Source of the DNA: Seonamhaeicola aphaedonensis
Lineage (GTDB): Bacteria; Bacteroidota; Bacteroidia; Flavobacteriales; Flavobacteriaceae
Direction: 5' to 3'
DNA length: 64,000 bases
NCBI RefSeq assembly: GCF_003386195.1
Contig: NZ_QRDX01000003.1
Location: 346,440 to 410,439, forward strand
Part shown: one piece after another, positions 34,619 through 43,981 of the stretch
How the letters are laid out: each line of letters opens with the position of its first letter
Numbering within the stretch: the first letter of the stretch is position 1
Translations under genes and position numbers: made by a program
The notes under the pieces: generated by a model
Seen by the model: only the letters and a program-made list of their open reading frames with translations
What the model was told of the DNA's origin: nothing
Databases searched by the model: none

Positions 34619-36181
34619 ATGTCAACTTATAAAACAGCTAAAAAAGATAGAGTTCCAATAGCTCAGAAAGCAGCGTTTGGCTCTGGTCATTTTGTCTTGA
34701 ACCTGCTTCCTGGAGCACTAAGCTTTTTTATGTTTTTTCTCTTGACGGGTTTTGGAATGAAACCTTTATATGCAGGAATTTTAGGTGCTTTACCTAGGCT
34801 GTTTGATGCATTCACAGATCCTATCATGGGATTTATTTCAGATAATACTAATTCTAGATGGGGAAGAAGAAGACCTTATATTCTAGTTGGGGCTATAGCT
34901 AGTGGTATTCTATTCATGATTTTATGGCAAATGGATGAAACCAACTCGCAGACATACAATTTTTGGTACTTTTTAATTCTTTCAATCTTATTCATTATTG
35001 GAAACACTATTTATGCTACGCCGTTGGTTGGGTTGGGGTACGAAATGACATCAGATTATAACGAACGTACTAGACTTATGGCTTATGCGAATACTATGGG
35101 GCAGATTGCTTGGATGATAGTCCCTTGGTTTTGGGTAATTATAGCAGATCCCAACCTCTTTAATAATCAAGCTGAAGGTGTCCGTGAAATGTCTGTTTAT
35201 GTTGCCCTTGTATGTATTGTTTTGGGAATTTTACCAGCACTTTTTTGCAAAGGTATCGATTCATCATCTATAAAAAATAGAAAGGAAATAAACCTAAAAA
35301 CGTTGGGAAAGAATATCATTCAGCTTTTCAAAAGTATTAAGGAAGTCGCCAAAAACAAGCCTTTTGTAAAATTGTGCGCTACAACTTTTTTGGTATTCAA
35401 TGGATTTCAAATGGTTGCTGCATTCAGCGTATACATTATAGTTTTTTACATGTACAATGGCAGTTATGAGGCTGCAGGCACTTGGCCTGCATGGTTTTCA
35501 ACCATTACGGCATTGTTAACAGCTTTTATAGTAATACCCATTGTATCAAGAATAGCTAATGTGGTAGGAAAGCGTAAAGCATTTATAATAGCTACCGTAA
35601 TTTCAATTATCGGCTACCTATTAAAATGGTGGGGGTTTGATATAGAACTCAATCAAAAATTTAATGAAACAGCACTTGCACAATCGTTAAACAATGGTCT
35701 TGGAAGTTTTTTTGAAACTATTAATCCATTTTTAGAGAGTTTAGGAATGTCTTGGTTTAATATAGATACTAGTCAGGGAGTACCATGGCTTATCTTAATG
35801 CCTGTACCACTGATAGCATTTGGTATGGGAAGTCTTTTTACTTTAATGATGAGCATGACGGCTGATGTTTGTGATTTGGATGAATTAGAAAATGGCATGC
35901 CTCGTAAAGAGGGCACTTTTGGCGCTATTTATTGGTGGATGGTAAAAATAGGGCAATCTATTGCCTTGTTTTTAGGAGGTCTTGTGTTACAGTTGGTTGG
36001 TTTCATCTCTGATGCACCAGTACAAACCGCAGAAACTATGCATAGCTTAAGAATAGCAGATATAATTATTCCATCGGTTACTGCAGCACTAGCCATTTGG
36101 GTTATGTGGAATTATAGCTTAACAGAAGAAAAAGCTAGAGAAATTAAAGAAGAATTGGTTGCCAGAAGAGGTGAACTATAG
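34619..36181 (+). CDS. MFS sugar permease, GPH cation-symporter type
   Basis: The 520-residue protein has about 12 transmembrane helices. LFDAFTDPIMGFISDNTNSRWGRRRP-type sequence near residues 61-88 (the Asp-Pro and RWGRRRP loop) is characteristic of the glycoside-pentoside-hexuronide:cation symporter family. Expected to carry glucose or short glucans from periplasm to cytoplasm, linking periplasmic enzymes to the cytoplasmic phosphorylase and GH17. Five bp after the GH30 stop and 18 bp before the next gene. Confidence 0.88.
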   Translation: MSTYKTAKKDRVPIAQKAAFGSGHFVLNLLPGALSFFMFFLLTGFGMKPLYAGILGALPRLFDAFTDPIMGFISDNTNSRWGRRRPYILVGAIASGILFMILWQMDETNSQTYNFWYFLILSILFIIGNTIYATPLVGLGYEMTSDYNERTRLMAYANTMGQIAWMIVPWFWVIIADPNLFNNQAEGVREMSVYVALVCIVLGILPALFCKGIDSSSIKNRKEINLKTLGKNIIQLFKSIKEVAKNKPFVKLCATTFLVFNGFQMVAAFSVYIIVFYMYNGSYEAAGTWPAWFSTITALLTAFIVIPIVSRIANVVGKRKAFIIATVISIIGYLLKWWGFDIELNQKFNETALAQSLNNGLGSFFETINPFLESLGMSWFNIDTSQGVPWLILMPVPLIAFGMGSLFTLMMSMTADVCDLDELENGMPRKEGTFGAIYWWMVKIGQSIALFLGGLVLQLVGFISDAPVQTAETMHSLRIADIIIPSVTAALAIWVMWNYSLTEEKAREIKEELVARRGEL

Positions 36182-36199
36182 AATTTAAACTTTACAATT

Positions 36200-37129
36200 A
36201 TGTCATACAGAGCAGATAAAATACTTGCATTATCAGGAGGACATCTTCAGAATAAAACTGCTAAAGGATTACAAAATATTTTTAAGCGTGTATTAAATAA
36301 TGGTATGCATGGCTTGTGCTTTAGTCCGTATGAAGAAGGTCAAAAACCTGGCGATCAAATTACTGAAAAACAAATTAGGCAACGTTTAAAAATAATTAAA
36401 CCTTATACCAAATGGATACGATCGTTTTCTTGTACCGAAGGCAATGAATTAATTCCTATTATAGCTAAAGAATATGGTATAAAAACATTGGTAGGCGCTT
36501 GGTTAGGGAAAGATATCAAGAAAAATAACAAAGAAATTTCTGGTTTAATAAAACTTGCTAAAGATGGTTATGTAGACATTGCAGCTGTTGGTAATGAGGT
36601 TATGTATCGTGGTGATCTTACCGAAGAAGAACTAATAAAATACCTTCAAGAGGTAAAAAGCAAAATCACCAATGTTCCTGTTGGTTATGTTGATGCTTAT
36701 TATGAATTTACTCAACGACCTAAAATAACGGAAACATGTGATATTATTTTAGCTAATTGTTATCCTTATTGGGAAGGCTGTAGTATAGAATACGCTCTCA
36801 TTTATATGAAGGATATGTATAACCAAGCTTTAAAAGCTGCTAATGGTAAAAAAGTAATCATCACAGAAACTGGCTGGCCTAGTGAAGGTAAAGGTCTTTA
36901 TGGAGCTTTACCATCTTATGAAAATGCCATGAAGTATTTTATAAATACCCAGCATTGGTCTCAAGAAGATGATATTGATATATTCTATTTTTCATCGTTT
37001 GATGAATCTTGGAAAGTGGGTTCTGAGGGCGATGTTGGTGCCTTTTGGGGACTATGGGATAAGCATGAACAACCAAAGTTTTACAGTAAACACTCTCTAT
37101 CAATAAAAAAAATAAAGGTATTTCTTTAG
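36200..37129 (+). CDS. Cytoplasmic GH17-like beta-1,3-glucan hydrolase
   Basis: The 309-residue protein has no signal peptide or lipobox, unlike the other GH17 of the locus. It has the same GH17 pattern: acid/base Glu in AAVGNEVMYR near residue 133 and nucleophile Glu in IITETGWPSEGKG near residue 222. It is close to the length of one GH17 domain. A cytoplasmic laminari-oligosaccharide hydrolase or transferase fits a place beside the phosphorylase. Last gene of the operon before a strong terminator. Confidence 0.82.
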   Translation: MSYRADKILALSGGHLQNKTAKGLQNIFKRVLNNGMHGLCFSPYEEGQKPGDQITEKQIRQRLKIIKPYTKWIRSFSCTEGNELIPIIAKEYGIKTLVGAWLGKDIKKNNKEISGLIKLAKDGYVDIAAVGNEVMYRGDLTEEELIKYLQEVKSKITNVPVGYVDAYYEFTQRPKITETCDIILANCYPYWEGCSIEYALIYMKDMYNQALKAANGKKVIITETGWPSEGKGLYGALPSYENAMKYFINTQHWSQEDDIDIFYFSSFDESWKVGSEGDVGAFWGLWDKHEQPKFYSKHSLSIKKIKVFL

Positions 37130-37214
37130 AAAAATAAATAAATCAAAAAAGTATAGTTATTTATAAATGAAAAAGCCTGTTAGGTTTTAGTTGTAGTTCT
37201 TTTTAAGTTGATTT

Positions 37215-37245
37215 AAAAAGGTGGCTTTTATTAGCCACCTTTTTT
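37215..37245. terminator. Bidirectional terminator ending the PUL
   Basis: AAAAAGGTGGCT pairs with AGCCACCTTTTT around a 6-nt loop. The T tract overlaps the stop codon of the convergent head-GIN gene. A weaker hairpin (AAAAGCCT/AGGTTTT) lies at about 37170-37188. Confidence 0.88.
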
Positions 37246-37915
37246 ACATACGTTTTACTCTACCTCCCAATGCAGTGCTTTCATTCACTTTTTCAGGATC
37301 TCCATAAATATATACATCACCACCAACTCTTATATTAACATCAACCAATTCCTTTGCGTTAACATGAGCTTCACCGGCAGCTTTAATTGATACCTCAGTT
37401 TTATCGGTTTTTAATTCAGCTCCTTTATAAACACCTCCTGTTAACAAGGATACATCCTGACTTTTAGCTTTTCCAGTAGCAACTATAATGCCACCTGTAA
37501 CAGACTTAATATTAGCATAAGTTACATCAATTTTAACATTAATTTTTCCGCCTTCTTGCGCTTTTAAATCTATTTCAAATTGTTTTATGTTATCCTCTGA
37601 TGTCACTGTAGCACCTTCATTAACATCAATCACATCAACTTTTGAATAATACAACTTTACTTGGGTTTCATTGCCATCAAAAATTTCCTTCAGATTCATT
37701 TTAATTTTTAATGTTCCGTTTTTATTATTTAATAAAACATTTTCTGTATTCTTTCCAGTAATCACAACTTTATTATGTTTTGATTCTATTAATTCTACAT
37801 TAATTAAATCATAAACTTTAAGTTCATTAAATTCTCCAATTTCTTTTTCTATAGAGTTTTGTGCAACTAAGGTGGTAGTGAAAATTGATATTAGTAGTAC
37901 TGATAGATATTTCAT
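37244..37915 (-). CDS. Head GIN domain (DUF2807) secreted protein
   Basis: The 223-residue protein has a signal peptide (MKYLSVLLISIFTTTLVAQ) and a right-handed beta-helix-like DUF2807 domain: short repeating strands with alternating Val/Ile and Asp/Gly/Lys (VDVIDVNEGATVTSEDNI, then VNIRVGGDVYIYGDPEKV). Family members are putative auto-transporter-like adhesins in Bacteroidota; actual function unknown. Ends with its stop inside the shared terminator. Confidence 0.8.
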   Translation of the reverse strand: MKYLSVLLISIFTTTLVAQNSIEKEIGEFNELKVYDLINVELIESKHNKVVITGKNTENVLLNNKNGTLKIKMNLKEIFDGNETQVKLYYSKVDVIDVNEGATVTSEDNIKQFEIDLKAQEGGKINVKIDVTYANIKSVTGGIIVATGKAKSQDVSLLTGGVYKGAELKTDKTEVSIKAAGEAHVNAKELVDVNIRVGGDVYIYGDPEKVNESTALGGRVKRM

Positions 37916-37996
37916 TTTATAATGTTTTTTAATTTGAACCTTAAACGTAAAATTATCAAGAATTATTCCTAATTATTAAACTTTAAAAAAAATTAA

Positions 37997-38293
37997 TTAC
38001 TGACTTATTCTTACAGCTGTTCCTGTAACCGAAACAAAAAAGTAAACACCAGATGATGTTTCTACATCTAAACTAATACCAACAATAGCATTTGCTTTTA
38101 AATTTAAAGCATTAGTTTTTAAATCTTGAAAAGCTTCCTCTTTAGCTTTATTTATGATATCTGATGTAATTTCTAAATTTTTATCAGTACGAAAAGAATA
38201 CTTCTTTTTTATATCTGTAGAAACTCCTGTTACAATACCTAAATAATCTTCTATTTTATAACCTTCTATAGAGTCTGTTGTTGTGAGTACCAT
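37997..38293 (-). CDS. YbjQ/UPF0145 family protein
   Basis: The 98-residue cytoplasmic protein has the YbjQ pattern: MVLTTTDSIEGYKIEDYLGI at the N-terminus, then ALNLKANAIVGISLDVETSS. The family forms pentamers and has been linked to metal binding, but function is unproven. Full length. Lies 46 bp downstream of rnr on the same strand. Confidence 0.88.
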   Translation of the reverse strand: MVLTTTDSIEGYKIEDYLGIVTGVSTDIKKKYSFRTDKNLEITSDIINKAKEEAFQDLKTNALNLKANAIVGISLDVETSSGVYFFVSVTGTAVRISQ

Positions 38294-38339
38294 AATTTAA
38301 ATTTTATAATAAGTTAGTATTTTTTATAAAATGTTACAC

Positions 38340-40586
38340 TCAATCTTCAGCTTTACTAACTAAATGAAAGTCTAAATGCTTTTTAATTAAATCGGTGTTT
38401 TTTACTTTTACAACCACTTCATCACCCAATTGATACATATTTTTAGAGTGTCTTCCAACTAAAGCAAACTGACTTTCATCAAACACGTAATGATCACCTG
38501 TAATATCACGAATACTCACCATACCTTCACATTTATTAGAAATAATTTCAACGTAAATTCCCCAATCTGTTACTCCTGAGATTACACCTAAAAACTCTTG
38601 GTCTTTATGATCTTCCATAAAACGAATTTGCATATATTTTATAGAATCTCGTTCTGCTTTAGTGGCTAAATACTCCATATTACTAGAATGTTTGCACTTC
38701 TCTTCATAAACTTCTTCATTTACAGATTTTCCACCATCTAAATAATGTTGTAATAATCTATGTGCCATCACATCAGGATAACGACGAATAGGTGAGGTAA
38801 AATGTGAATAATAATCAAAAGCTAACCCATAATGACCTATGTTATGAGTGGTATATTCAGCCTTACTCATACTTCTAATAGTTAAAGTATCTACAAGATT
38901 TTGCTCTTTTTTTCCAACAACATCAGATAATAAACTGTTTAATGATGCTGAGGTAGATTTTTTATCCTTGAAATTAAGTTTATAACCAAATTTTGATACA
39001 ATGTTTTGAAGTGAAGCTAATTTACTAACATCTGGTTCATCATGAACACGATATACAAATGTCTTTTTTGGATTTTGTTTACCTATAAATTCAGCTACTT
39101 TTTTATTAGCTAACAACATAAACTCTTCTATAAGTTTATTAGCATCTTTGCTGGTTTTAAAATAAACACCTTCTGGATTATTATCTTGATCTAAATTAAA
39201 TTTAACCTCTACTTTATCAAAAGAAAGAGCACCATTTTTCATGCGTTTTTTTCGCATAATTTTTGCTAAGCCATTGATTTTTAAAATAGCTTGAGCAATT
39301 TTAGGATCTGTTTTGTATGTTTTACCAGTTAACGATACTTCTTCGGGTATTTGAGTGTTTATTTCATCAATATTATAGATTCCTTCCTTTAAAGGAATAA
39401 CTGAATTATTTTGTTCAATAATAGCTTGAGCTTCTTCATAAGCAAAACGAGCATCGCTATACGTTACAGTTCTACCAAACCATTGCTCTTTTACTTCTGC
39501 ATGATTATTAATTTTAAAAACAGCAGAAAAGGTATATTTTTCTTCATGTGGCCTTAGAGAGCAAGCATTATTAGAGAGTACTTCTGGTAACATAGGTACC
39601 ACTCTATCAACTAAATATACAGAAGTAGCACGCTCGAAAGCTTCATCATCTAAAATTGTTCCTTCTTTTACATAATGCGATACATCTGCAATATGAATTC
39701 CTATTTCATACAAACCATTTTCTAATACAGTAAATGATAGGGCATCATCAAAATCTTTAGCATCTTTAGGGTCAATTGTAAAAGTTAAGTCCTTTCGCAT
39801 ATCTCTACGCTTAGCAATTTCCTGATTAGTTATAGAAGTATCTAATTTATTAGCACACTCTTCAACTTGATTTGGAAATTCATAAGGTAAACCATATTCA
39901 GAAAGTATCGCATGAATCTCGGTATTATGTTCACCTGGTTTACCTAAAACCTTAATAACCTTTCCGTAAGGAGAATCAGCTTTTTCTGGCCAATCTTCAA
40001 GTTTTACTAAAACCTTATCTCCATCTTCGGCTTTAAGAGTTTTATTTATAGGCACAAAAATATCTTTGTACATTTTATTACTGTCTGGTATTACAAAAGC
40101 ATAGCTAGAATTCTTATTAATTTGAATAACACCAACATATTCGCTTTTTTCTCTCTTTATAACATTAGTAATTTCTCCTTCTATTTTCCCTCGTTTTCTA
40201 CGTTTGTATACGTAAAATTCTACTTCATCTCCACTTAGTGCCTTATTTATGTTGTTTGATGCTATAAATACATCTTCATCAAAATCATCACATATAACAT
40301 AACCAGATCCTTTAGTAGATAAATCTAAAATACCAGTATGATATTCAGTATTTATGATAGCTTTAAACTTACCTCTATCTACTTGTTGTATTTCTTGTTT
40401 TGCAGTAAGTTTGGCTAAAGTTTTTATAATTTGATTTCTACTACTTGCATCATTAACTCCTAGTTTTGCAGCTATTTGTTTATAGTTAAAGGCTTGGTTT
40501 CTATCTTTCTTTAATATACTTAAGATTGTATTAGTTAAGTTAGAAATACCTTTTTTTCTGGATTTCCCTTTTTTCTTTTTACTCAT
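38340..40586 (-). CDS. rnr: Ribonuclease R (3'-5' exoribonuclease)
   Basis: Processive 3'-5' exoribonuclease for structured RNA. The 748-residue length is normal. Domains are an N-terminal winged-helix region (about 10-65), cold-shock domains (about 70-225), RNB catalytic domain (about 250-580) with TIDPKDAKDFDDALSF supplying the metal-binding Asp residues and SHFTSPIRRYPDVMAHRLL, and a C-terminal S1 domain (about 640-745). The Lys-rich N-terminus (MSKKKKGKSRKKG) is usual. A promoter box is at 40681-40688. Confidence 0.96.
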   Translation of the reverse strand: MSKKKKGKSRKKGISNLTNTILSILKKDRNQAFNYKQIAAKLGVNDASSRNQIIKTLAKLTAKQEIQQVDRGKFKAIINTEYHTGILDLSTKGSGYVICDDFDEDVFIASNNINKALSGDEVEFYVYKRRKRGKIEGEITNVIKREKSEYVGVIQINKNSSYAFVIPDSNKMYKDIFVPINKTLKAEDGDKVLVKLEDWPEKADSPYGKVIKVLGKPGEHNTEIHAILSEYGLPYEFPNQVEECANKLDTSITNQEIAKRRDMRKDLTFTIDPKDAKDFDDALSFTVLENGLYEIGIHIADVSHYVKEGTILDDEAFERATSVYLVDRVVPMLPEVLSNNACSLRPHEEKYTFSAVFKINNHAEVKEQWFGRTVTYSDARFAYEEAQAIIEQNNSVIPLKEGIYNIDEINTQIPEEVSLTGKTYKTDPKIAQAILKINGLAKIMRKKRMKNGALSFDKVEVKFNLDQDNNPEGVYFKTSKDANKLIEEFMLLANKKVAEFIGKQNPKKTFVYRVHDEPDVSKLASLQNIVSKFGYKLNFKDKKSTSASLNSLLSDVVGKKEQNLVDTLTIRSMSKAEYTTHNIGHYGLAFDYYSHFTSPIRRYPDVMAHRLLQHYLDGGKSVNEEVYEEKCKHSSNMEYLATKAERDSIKYMQIRFMEDHKDQEFLGVISGVTDWGIYVEIISNKCEGMVSIRDITGDHYVFDESQFALVGRHSKNMYQLGDEVVVKVKNTDLIKKHLDFHLVSKAED

Positions 40587-40680
40587 TTAATTTTTGTAAT
40601 CATTTGTATTTCCAATGTTACTGGAAATTATGTTATAAAATAGCATTGTTTATAGGAGAAGATTAGCTATTTATTTTACA

Positions 40681-40688
40681 CAAAACTA
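40681..40688 (-). promoter_or_regulatory. Candidate rnr promoter -7 box
   Basis: TAGTTTTG on the minus strand matches TAnnTTTG; it would give a leader of about 90 nt containing a hairpin with ATTTCCA/TGGAAAT arms (40608-40628). Confidence 0.4.
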
Positions 40689-41178
40689 CACTTTTAATAT
40701 TAAACATATTTTCTTTATGCTAAATTTAGAAAATAAAGGTTATAAACATTATATATCATAATACTATATTCTTTTAAAAATTTTAAAAATAAAATGATGG
40801 TTATTATAGTATGTTAATAAGGCTGATAACTTTTTTTAGTTTTATTTTGAAATGTATTTTATAGTTGTTTATTGATAAGAAATTAACAGCTTTAAATATA
40901 GGTAACTTATTATTTTTTAAGCACTTTTATTACACTATCAACAATTGTTTATATTCTAATTAAACAAGATTTTTTTAATAACTATTTAAATTAACATAGC
41001 TTATAATTATACATTTTATTACTGATAACTTAACTAAAAATTTACATAAACTTATTTGGATGTTATGTGAATGTTATGAATTGTAAAAATTAGCCAATTT
41101 TGCAATTTTATTTTTTAGAAAATAATGAACAGTTATTAACAAGTAATTAATAACACCGTTCACAATGTTTAATATTAC
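40689..41178. other. Long AT-rich gap between divergent rnr and rpiB
   Basis: About 490 bp of extremely AT-rich DNA with no coding frame of note, no tRNA and no consensus DnaA boxes. It contains short direct repeats (ATGTTATG at about 41060-41078). Nothing further can be supported. Confidence 0.6.
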
Positions 41179-41186
41179 TACCTTTG
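41179..41186 (+). promoter_or_regulatory. Promoter -7 box for rpiB
   Basis: TACCTTTG, exact TAnnTTTG match, 27 bp upstream of the rpiB ATG. Confidence 0.6.
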
Positions 41187-41213
41187 TTAAAAGTATAAAA
41201 CATAAAGTAAATT

Positions 41214-41648
41214 ATGACTATTTCAATTGGAAACGACCATGCTGGAACAGAATATAAATTAGCTATTATAGATTTTTTAAAATCTAAAGGTATTACGGTA
41301 ATAAATCATGGCACTAATGCTAATAATAGTGTAGATTATGCTGATTTCGTACATCCTGTTGCTGAGGATGTTGAGACTGGAAAATCTATTTATGGTATTT
41401 TAATTTGTGGTAGTGCTAATGGGGTGGCTATGACTGCTAATAAACACCAAAAAATACGCGCAGGTTTATGTTGGAATAAAGAAATAGTAGAATTAGTTAG
41501 AGGACATAATAATGCTAATGTATTATGTATTCCCGCAAGATTTACTGCTATACAACAAGCTATTCAAATGGTTGAGACCTTTTTGAATACCGAATTTGAA
41601 GGTGGGCGTCATAAAAAAAGAATAGATAAAATCCCTTTATCTTGTTAA
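41214..41648 (+). CDS. rpiB: Ribose-5-phosphate isomerase B
   Basis: Interconverts ribose 5-phosphate and ribulose 5-phosphate (pentose phosphate pathway). The 144-residue length is normal. RpiB/LacAB signatures are SIGNDHAGTEYKLAI at the N-terminus, the catalytic Cys in GILICGSANGVAMTANK (near residue 66) and NVLCIPARF. The stop is immediately followed by the ATG of the CDF gene, so the two are co-transcribed. Confidence 0.95.
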   Translation: MTISIGNDHAGTEYKLAIIDFLKSKGITVINHGTNANNSVDYADFVHPVAEDVETGKSIYGILICGSANGVAMTANKHQKIRAGLCWNKEIVELVRGHNNANVLCIPARFTAIQQAIQMVETFLNTEFEGGRHKKRIDKIPLSC

Positions 41649-42554
41649 ATGAGTCACGCACATACCCATAATCATACAAGTTTAAAAGGTAGAAATCTTC
41701 TTATATCTATTTTTTTAAACATTATAATAACTACAGCTCAAGTAATAGGTGGTCTTCTATCGGGCAGTTTATCTCTCTTAAGTGATGCACTTCATAATTT
41801 TAGTGATGTAATTTCACTTATAATAAGTTATGGTGCTAATAAATTAGTAGGAAAAAAAGCCTCTTTACAAAAAACATTTGGTTACAAACGCGCTGAAATT
41901 TTAGCAGCTTTTATAAATGCAGTCTCTTTAATAGTTATTGCTATTTTATTAATAATGGAAGCCGTTGAACGTTTTTCTAATCCGCAAGAAATAAAGTCTA
42001 ATCTGGTAATTTGGTTATCTACTATAGCTATCCTTGGTAATGGTTTTAGTGTGTTATTATTAAGAAAGGACTCTGAGTTAAATATGAATATTAAAAGTGC
42101 TTATCTCCACTTATTTACTGATATGATGGCAAGTGTGGCAGTTTTAATAGGTGGTTTATTAATGAAGTACTATCAAGTATTTTGGGTAGATAGTGTACTT
42201 ACTTTGTTAATAGCATTATACTTAATTTGGATGGGTTTTGATCTTTTAAAACAATCTACAAAAGTACTTATGCTTTTTACACCAGATAATATTCCGGTTA
42301 AGGAAATAGTAAATGAAATCAATAATTTTGATTCTATTAAAAATATACACCATGTTCATATTTGGCAATTAAATGAAGATGAAGTTCATTTTGAAGCACA
42401 TATAGATTTTAACAAGGATATTACTTTATCTCAATTTGATGATATTTTACAAGAGATAGAAGTTTTGGTTTTTAAAAAATATAAAATTAACCACGTTAAT
42501 ATTCAACCGGAGTTTGGTAAAGTAGATGCTAAAGATGTAATTGTTCAAGATTGA
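41649..42554 (+). CDS. Cation diffusion facilitator (Zn/Co/Fe efflux)
   Basis: The 301-residue CDF antiporter has a His-rich N-terminus (MSHAHTHNHT), six transmembrane helices, metal-site motifs LSDALHNFSDV in helix 2 and HLFTDMMASV in helix 5 (HxxxD pairs typical of zinc selectivity), and a C-terminal cytoplasmic regulatory domain (about 210-295; HHVHIWQLNEDEVHFEAHI). Expected to export divalent metal from the cytoplasm. ATG abuts the rpiB stop. Confidence 0.93.
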   Translation: MSHAHTHNHTSLKGRNLLISIFLNIIITTAQVIGGLLSGSLSLLSDALHNFSDVISLIISYGANKLVGKKASLQKTFGYKRAEILAAFINAVSLIVIAILLIMEAVERFSNPQEIKSNLVIWLSTIAILGNGFSVLLLRKDSELNMNIKSAYLHLFTDMMASVAVLIGGLLMKYYQVFWVDSVLTLLIALYLIWMGFDLLKQSTKVLMLFTPDNIPVKEIVNEINNFDSIKNIHHVHIWQLNEDEVHFEAHIDFNKDITLSQFDDILQEIEVLVFKKYKINHVNIQPEFGKVDAKDVIVQD

Positions 42555-42607
42555 TAAACTATTTATTTTACATAAAGAACTTGTTTTAATTTATCAGTTA
42601 ATCATTT

Positions 42608-43048
42608 ATGTTAAAAATTAAAACAAAACCATTTTCAGAATTAACTACCCTAGAACTTTATGATTTATTGCAATTAAGAAGCGAAGTATTTGTAGTAGAG
42701 CAAGATTGTGTTTATCAAGATATTGATGATAAAGATAAAAAAGCAATGCATATTTTAGGTTTTAAAGATGATGTTTTGGTTGCTTATACACGTATCTTCA
42801 AACCTGGAGACTATTTTGAATTGGCTAGTATTGGTAGGGTAGTGGTAGCTAAAAATCAACGCCAAAATAAATATGGTTATGATATAATGAAAGCCTCAAT
42901 AAAAGCTATTAATGCTTATTATAATGTAAATAAAATTAAAATATCTGCTCAGGTTTATCTCAAGCATTTTTATAATAATTTAGGTTTTATAGCCACTGGA
43001 CCGGAGTATTTAGAAGATAATATTCTGCATGTTGCTATGATTAAGTAA
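42608..43048 (+). CDS. ElaA-like GNAT acetyltransferase
   Basis: The 146-residue GNAT protein resembles ElaA: LYDLLQLRSEVFVVEQDC near residues 16-33 and ASIGRVVVAKNQRQNKYG near residues 79-96, the latter being the acetyl-CoA pyrophosphate-binding loop. Substrate unknown. Lies 53 bp after the CDF gene and ends 2 bp from the convergent OmpA gene. Confidence 0.9.
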   Translation: MLKIKTKPFSELTTLELYDLLQLRSEVFVVEQDCVYQDIDDKDKKAMHILGFKDDVLVAYTRIFKPGDYFELASIGRVVVAKNQRQNKYGYDIMKASIKAINAYYNVNKIKISAQVYLKHFYNNLGFIATGPEYLEDNILHVAMIK

Positions 43049-43050
43049 AT

Positions 43051-43905
43051 TTAATCACCACCAACATAAGTTATTAATATTTCAACGCGTCTATCATATT
43101 TTGGGTCGCCACCTAATGGAAATTTTCTACGCATACCCATATATCGCATTCTTTTTTTGTTGACTCCTTTTTTTGCAAAATACTCATAAATATATTTTGC
43201 TCTAGCCTCAGAAAGATTTCTCTTTTTGGTTTTCCTATCAACCGCATCTCTGCTAAACTGGGTACAACACACATGCCCTTGAATAGTAAAGTAAATATCA
43301 TCTCGCTCAACTAAGGCTTTAGCTATAGATTCTAAATCTTTTCTAGACTCTTGAGAAACAGTTGCATAACCTGTTTTAAACAAGATATTTTCAAAAACAA
43401 TCTTATCGCCAACGTTTAGTTTTCCTTTTATTTGTTTTGGAACATCTTTCTTATTTTCAACAACTTTGGGTGCTTCTTCTTTTTCAGGAAGAATGGGAGG
43501 GTTGGGGTTTACAATAATCTCAACTTTACGATTTAAACCACGAATCTTATTAATATTTTTTTCTTCAACTATTTTTAATAGAATCTCACCTTTTCCATCA
43601 ACATGTGTAATTAAACTTTCACTAATCTCATTTTCCGAGAAAATAGTTTTTATAGCATTGGCGCGTTGTTGGGATAGTTTTAAATTATAGGACGGTGCCC
43701 CTACATCATCACAAAAACCAAAAATGGCAATAGACTTTATTTCAACTTCATTCAAGCTTGAAATAAAGAGTAATAACCTACTTTCTTCGGTTGGTGGAAC
43801 GTCATATTTATCGGTGTCGAAATAAACTTCATGAGTTAGGTTTTTTTGAGCTAAAACCAACATACTTGCTAGAAGCATAAATGATAAAACAAATAATTTG
43901 TTCAT
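43051..43905 (-). CDS. Envelope protein with two OmpA-like domains
   Basis: The 284-residue secreted protein (signal peptide MNKLFVLSFMLLASMLVLAQ) has an OmpA-like peptidoglycan-binding domain at about 25-135 (IFGFCDDVGAPSYNLKLSQQ) and a second at about 165-284 (QGHVCCTQ, then NLSEARAKYIYEYFAKKGV), joined by a Pro/Lys/Glu linker. No membrane barrel is present. It probably tethers or senses peptidoglycan in the periplasm. Cys pairs near the OmpA motifs are unusual. Confidence 0.85.
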   Translation of the reverse strand: MNKLFVLSFMLLASMLVLAQKNLTHEVYFDTDKYDVPPTEESRLLLFISSLNEVEIKSIAIFGFCDDVGAPSYNLKLSQQRANAIKTIFSENEISESLITHVDGKGEILLKIVEEKNINKIRGLNRKVEIIVNPNPPILPEKEEAPKVVENKKDVPKQIKGKLNVGDKIVFENILFKTGYATVSQESRKDLESIAKALVERDDIYFTIQGHVCCTQFSRDAVDRKTKKRNLSEARAKYIYEYFAKKGVNKKRMRYMGMRRKFPLGGDPKYDRRVEILITYVGGD

Positions 43906-43981
43906 AGGGATAAAAAACGAGTATATAAAGATACTATTTTTAAGGAATTATTAATATTAGAACTGTATTTTCAATTTAATA

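Noticed and set aside
40587..41213. Possible replication origin
   Set aside because: AT-rich, but no cluster of TTATCCACA-type DnaA boxes and no dnaA/dnaN nearby.
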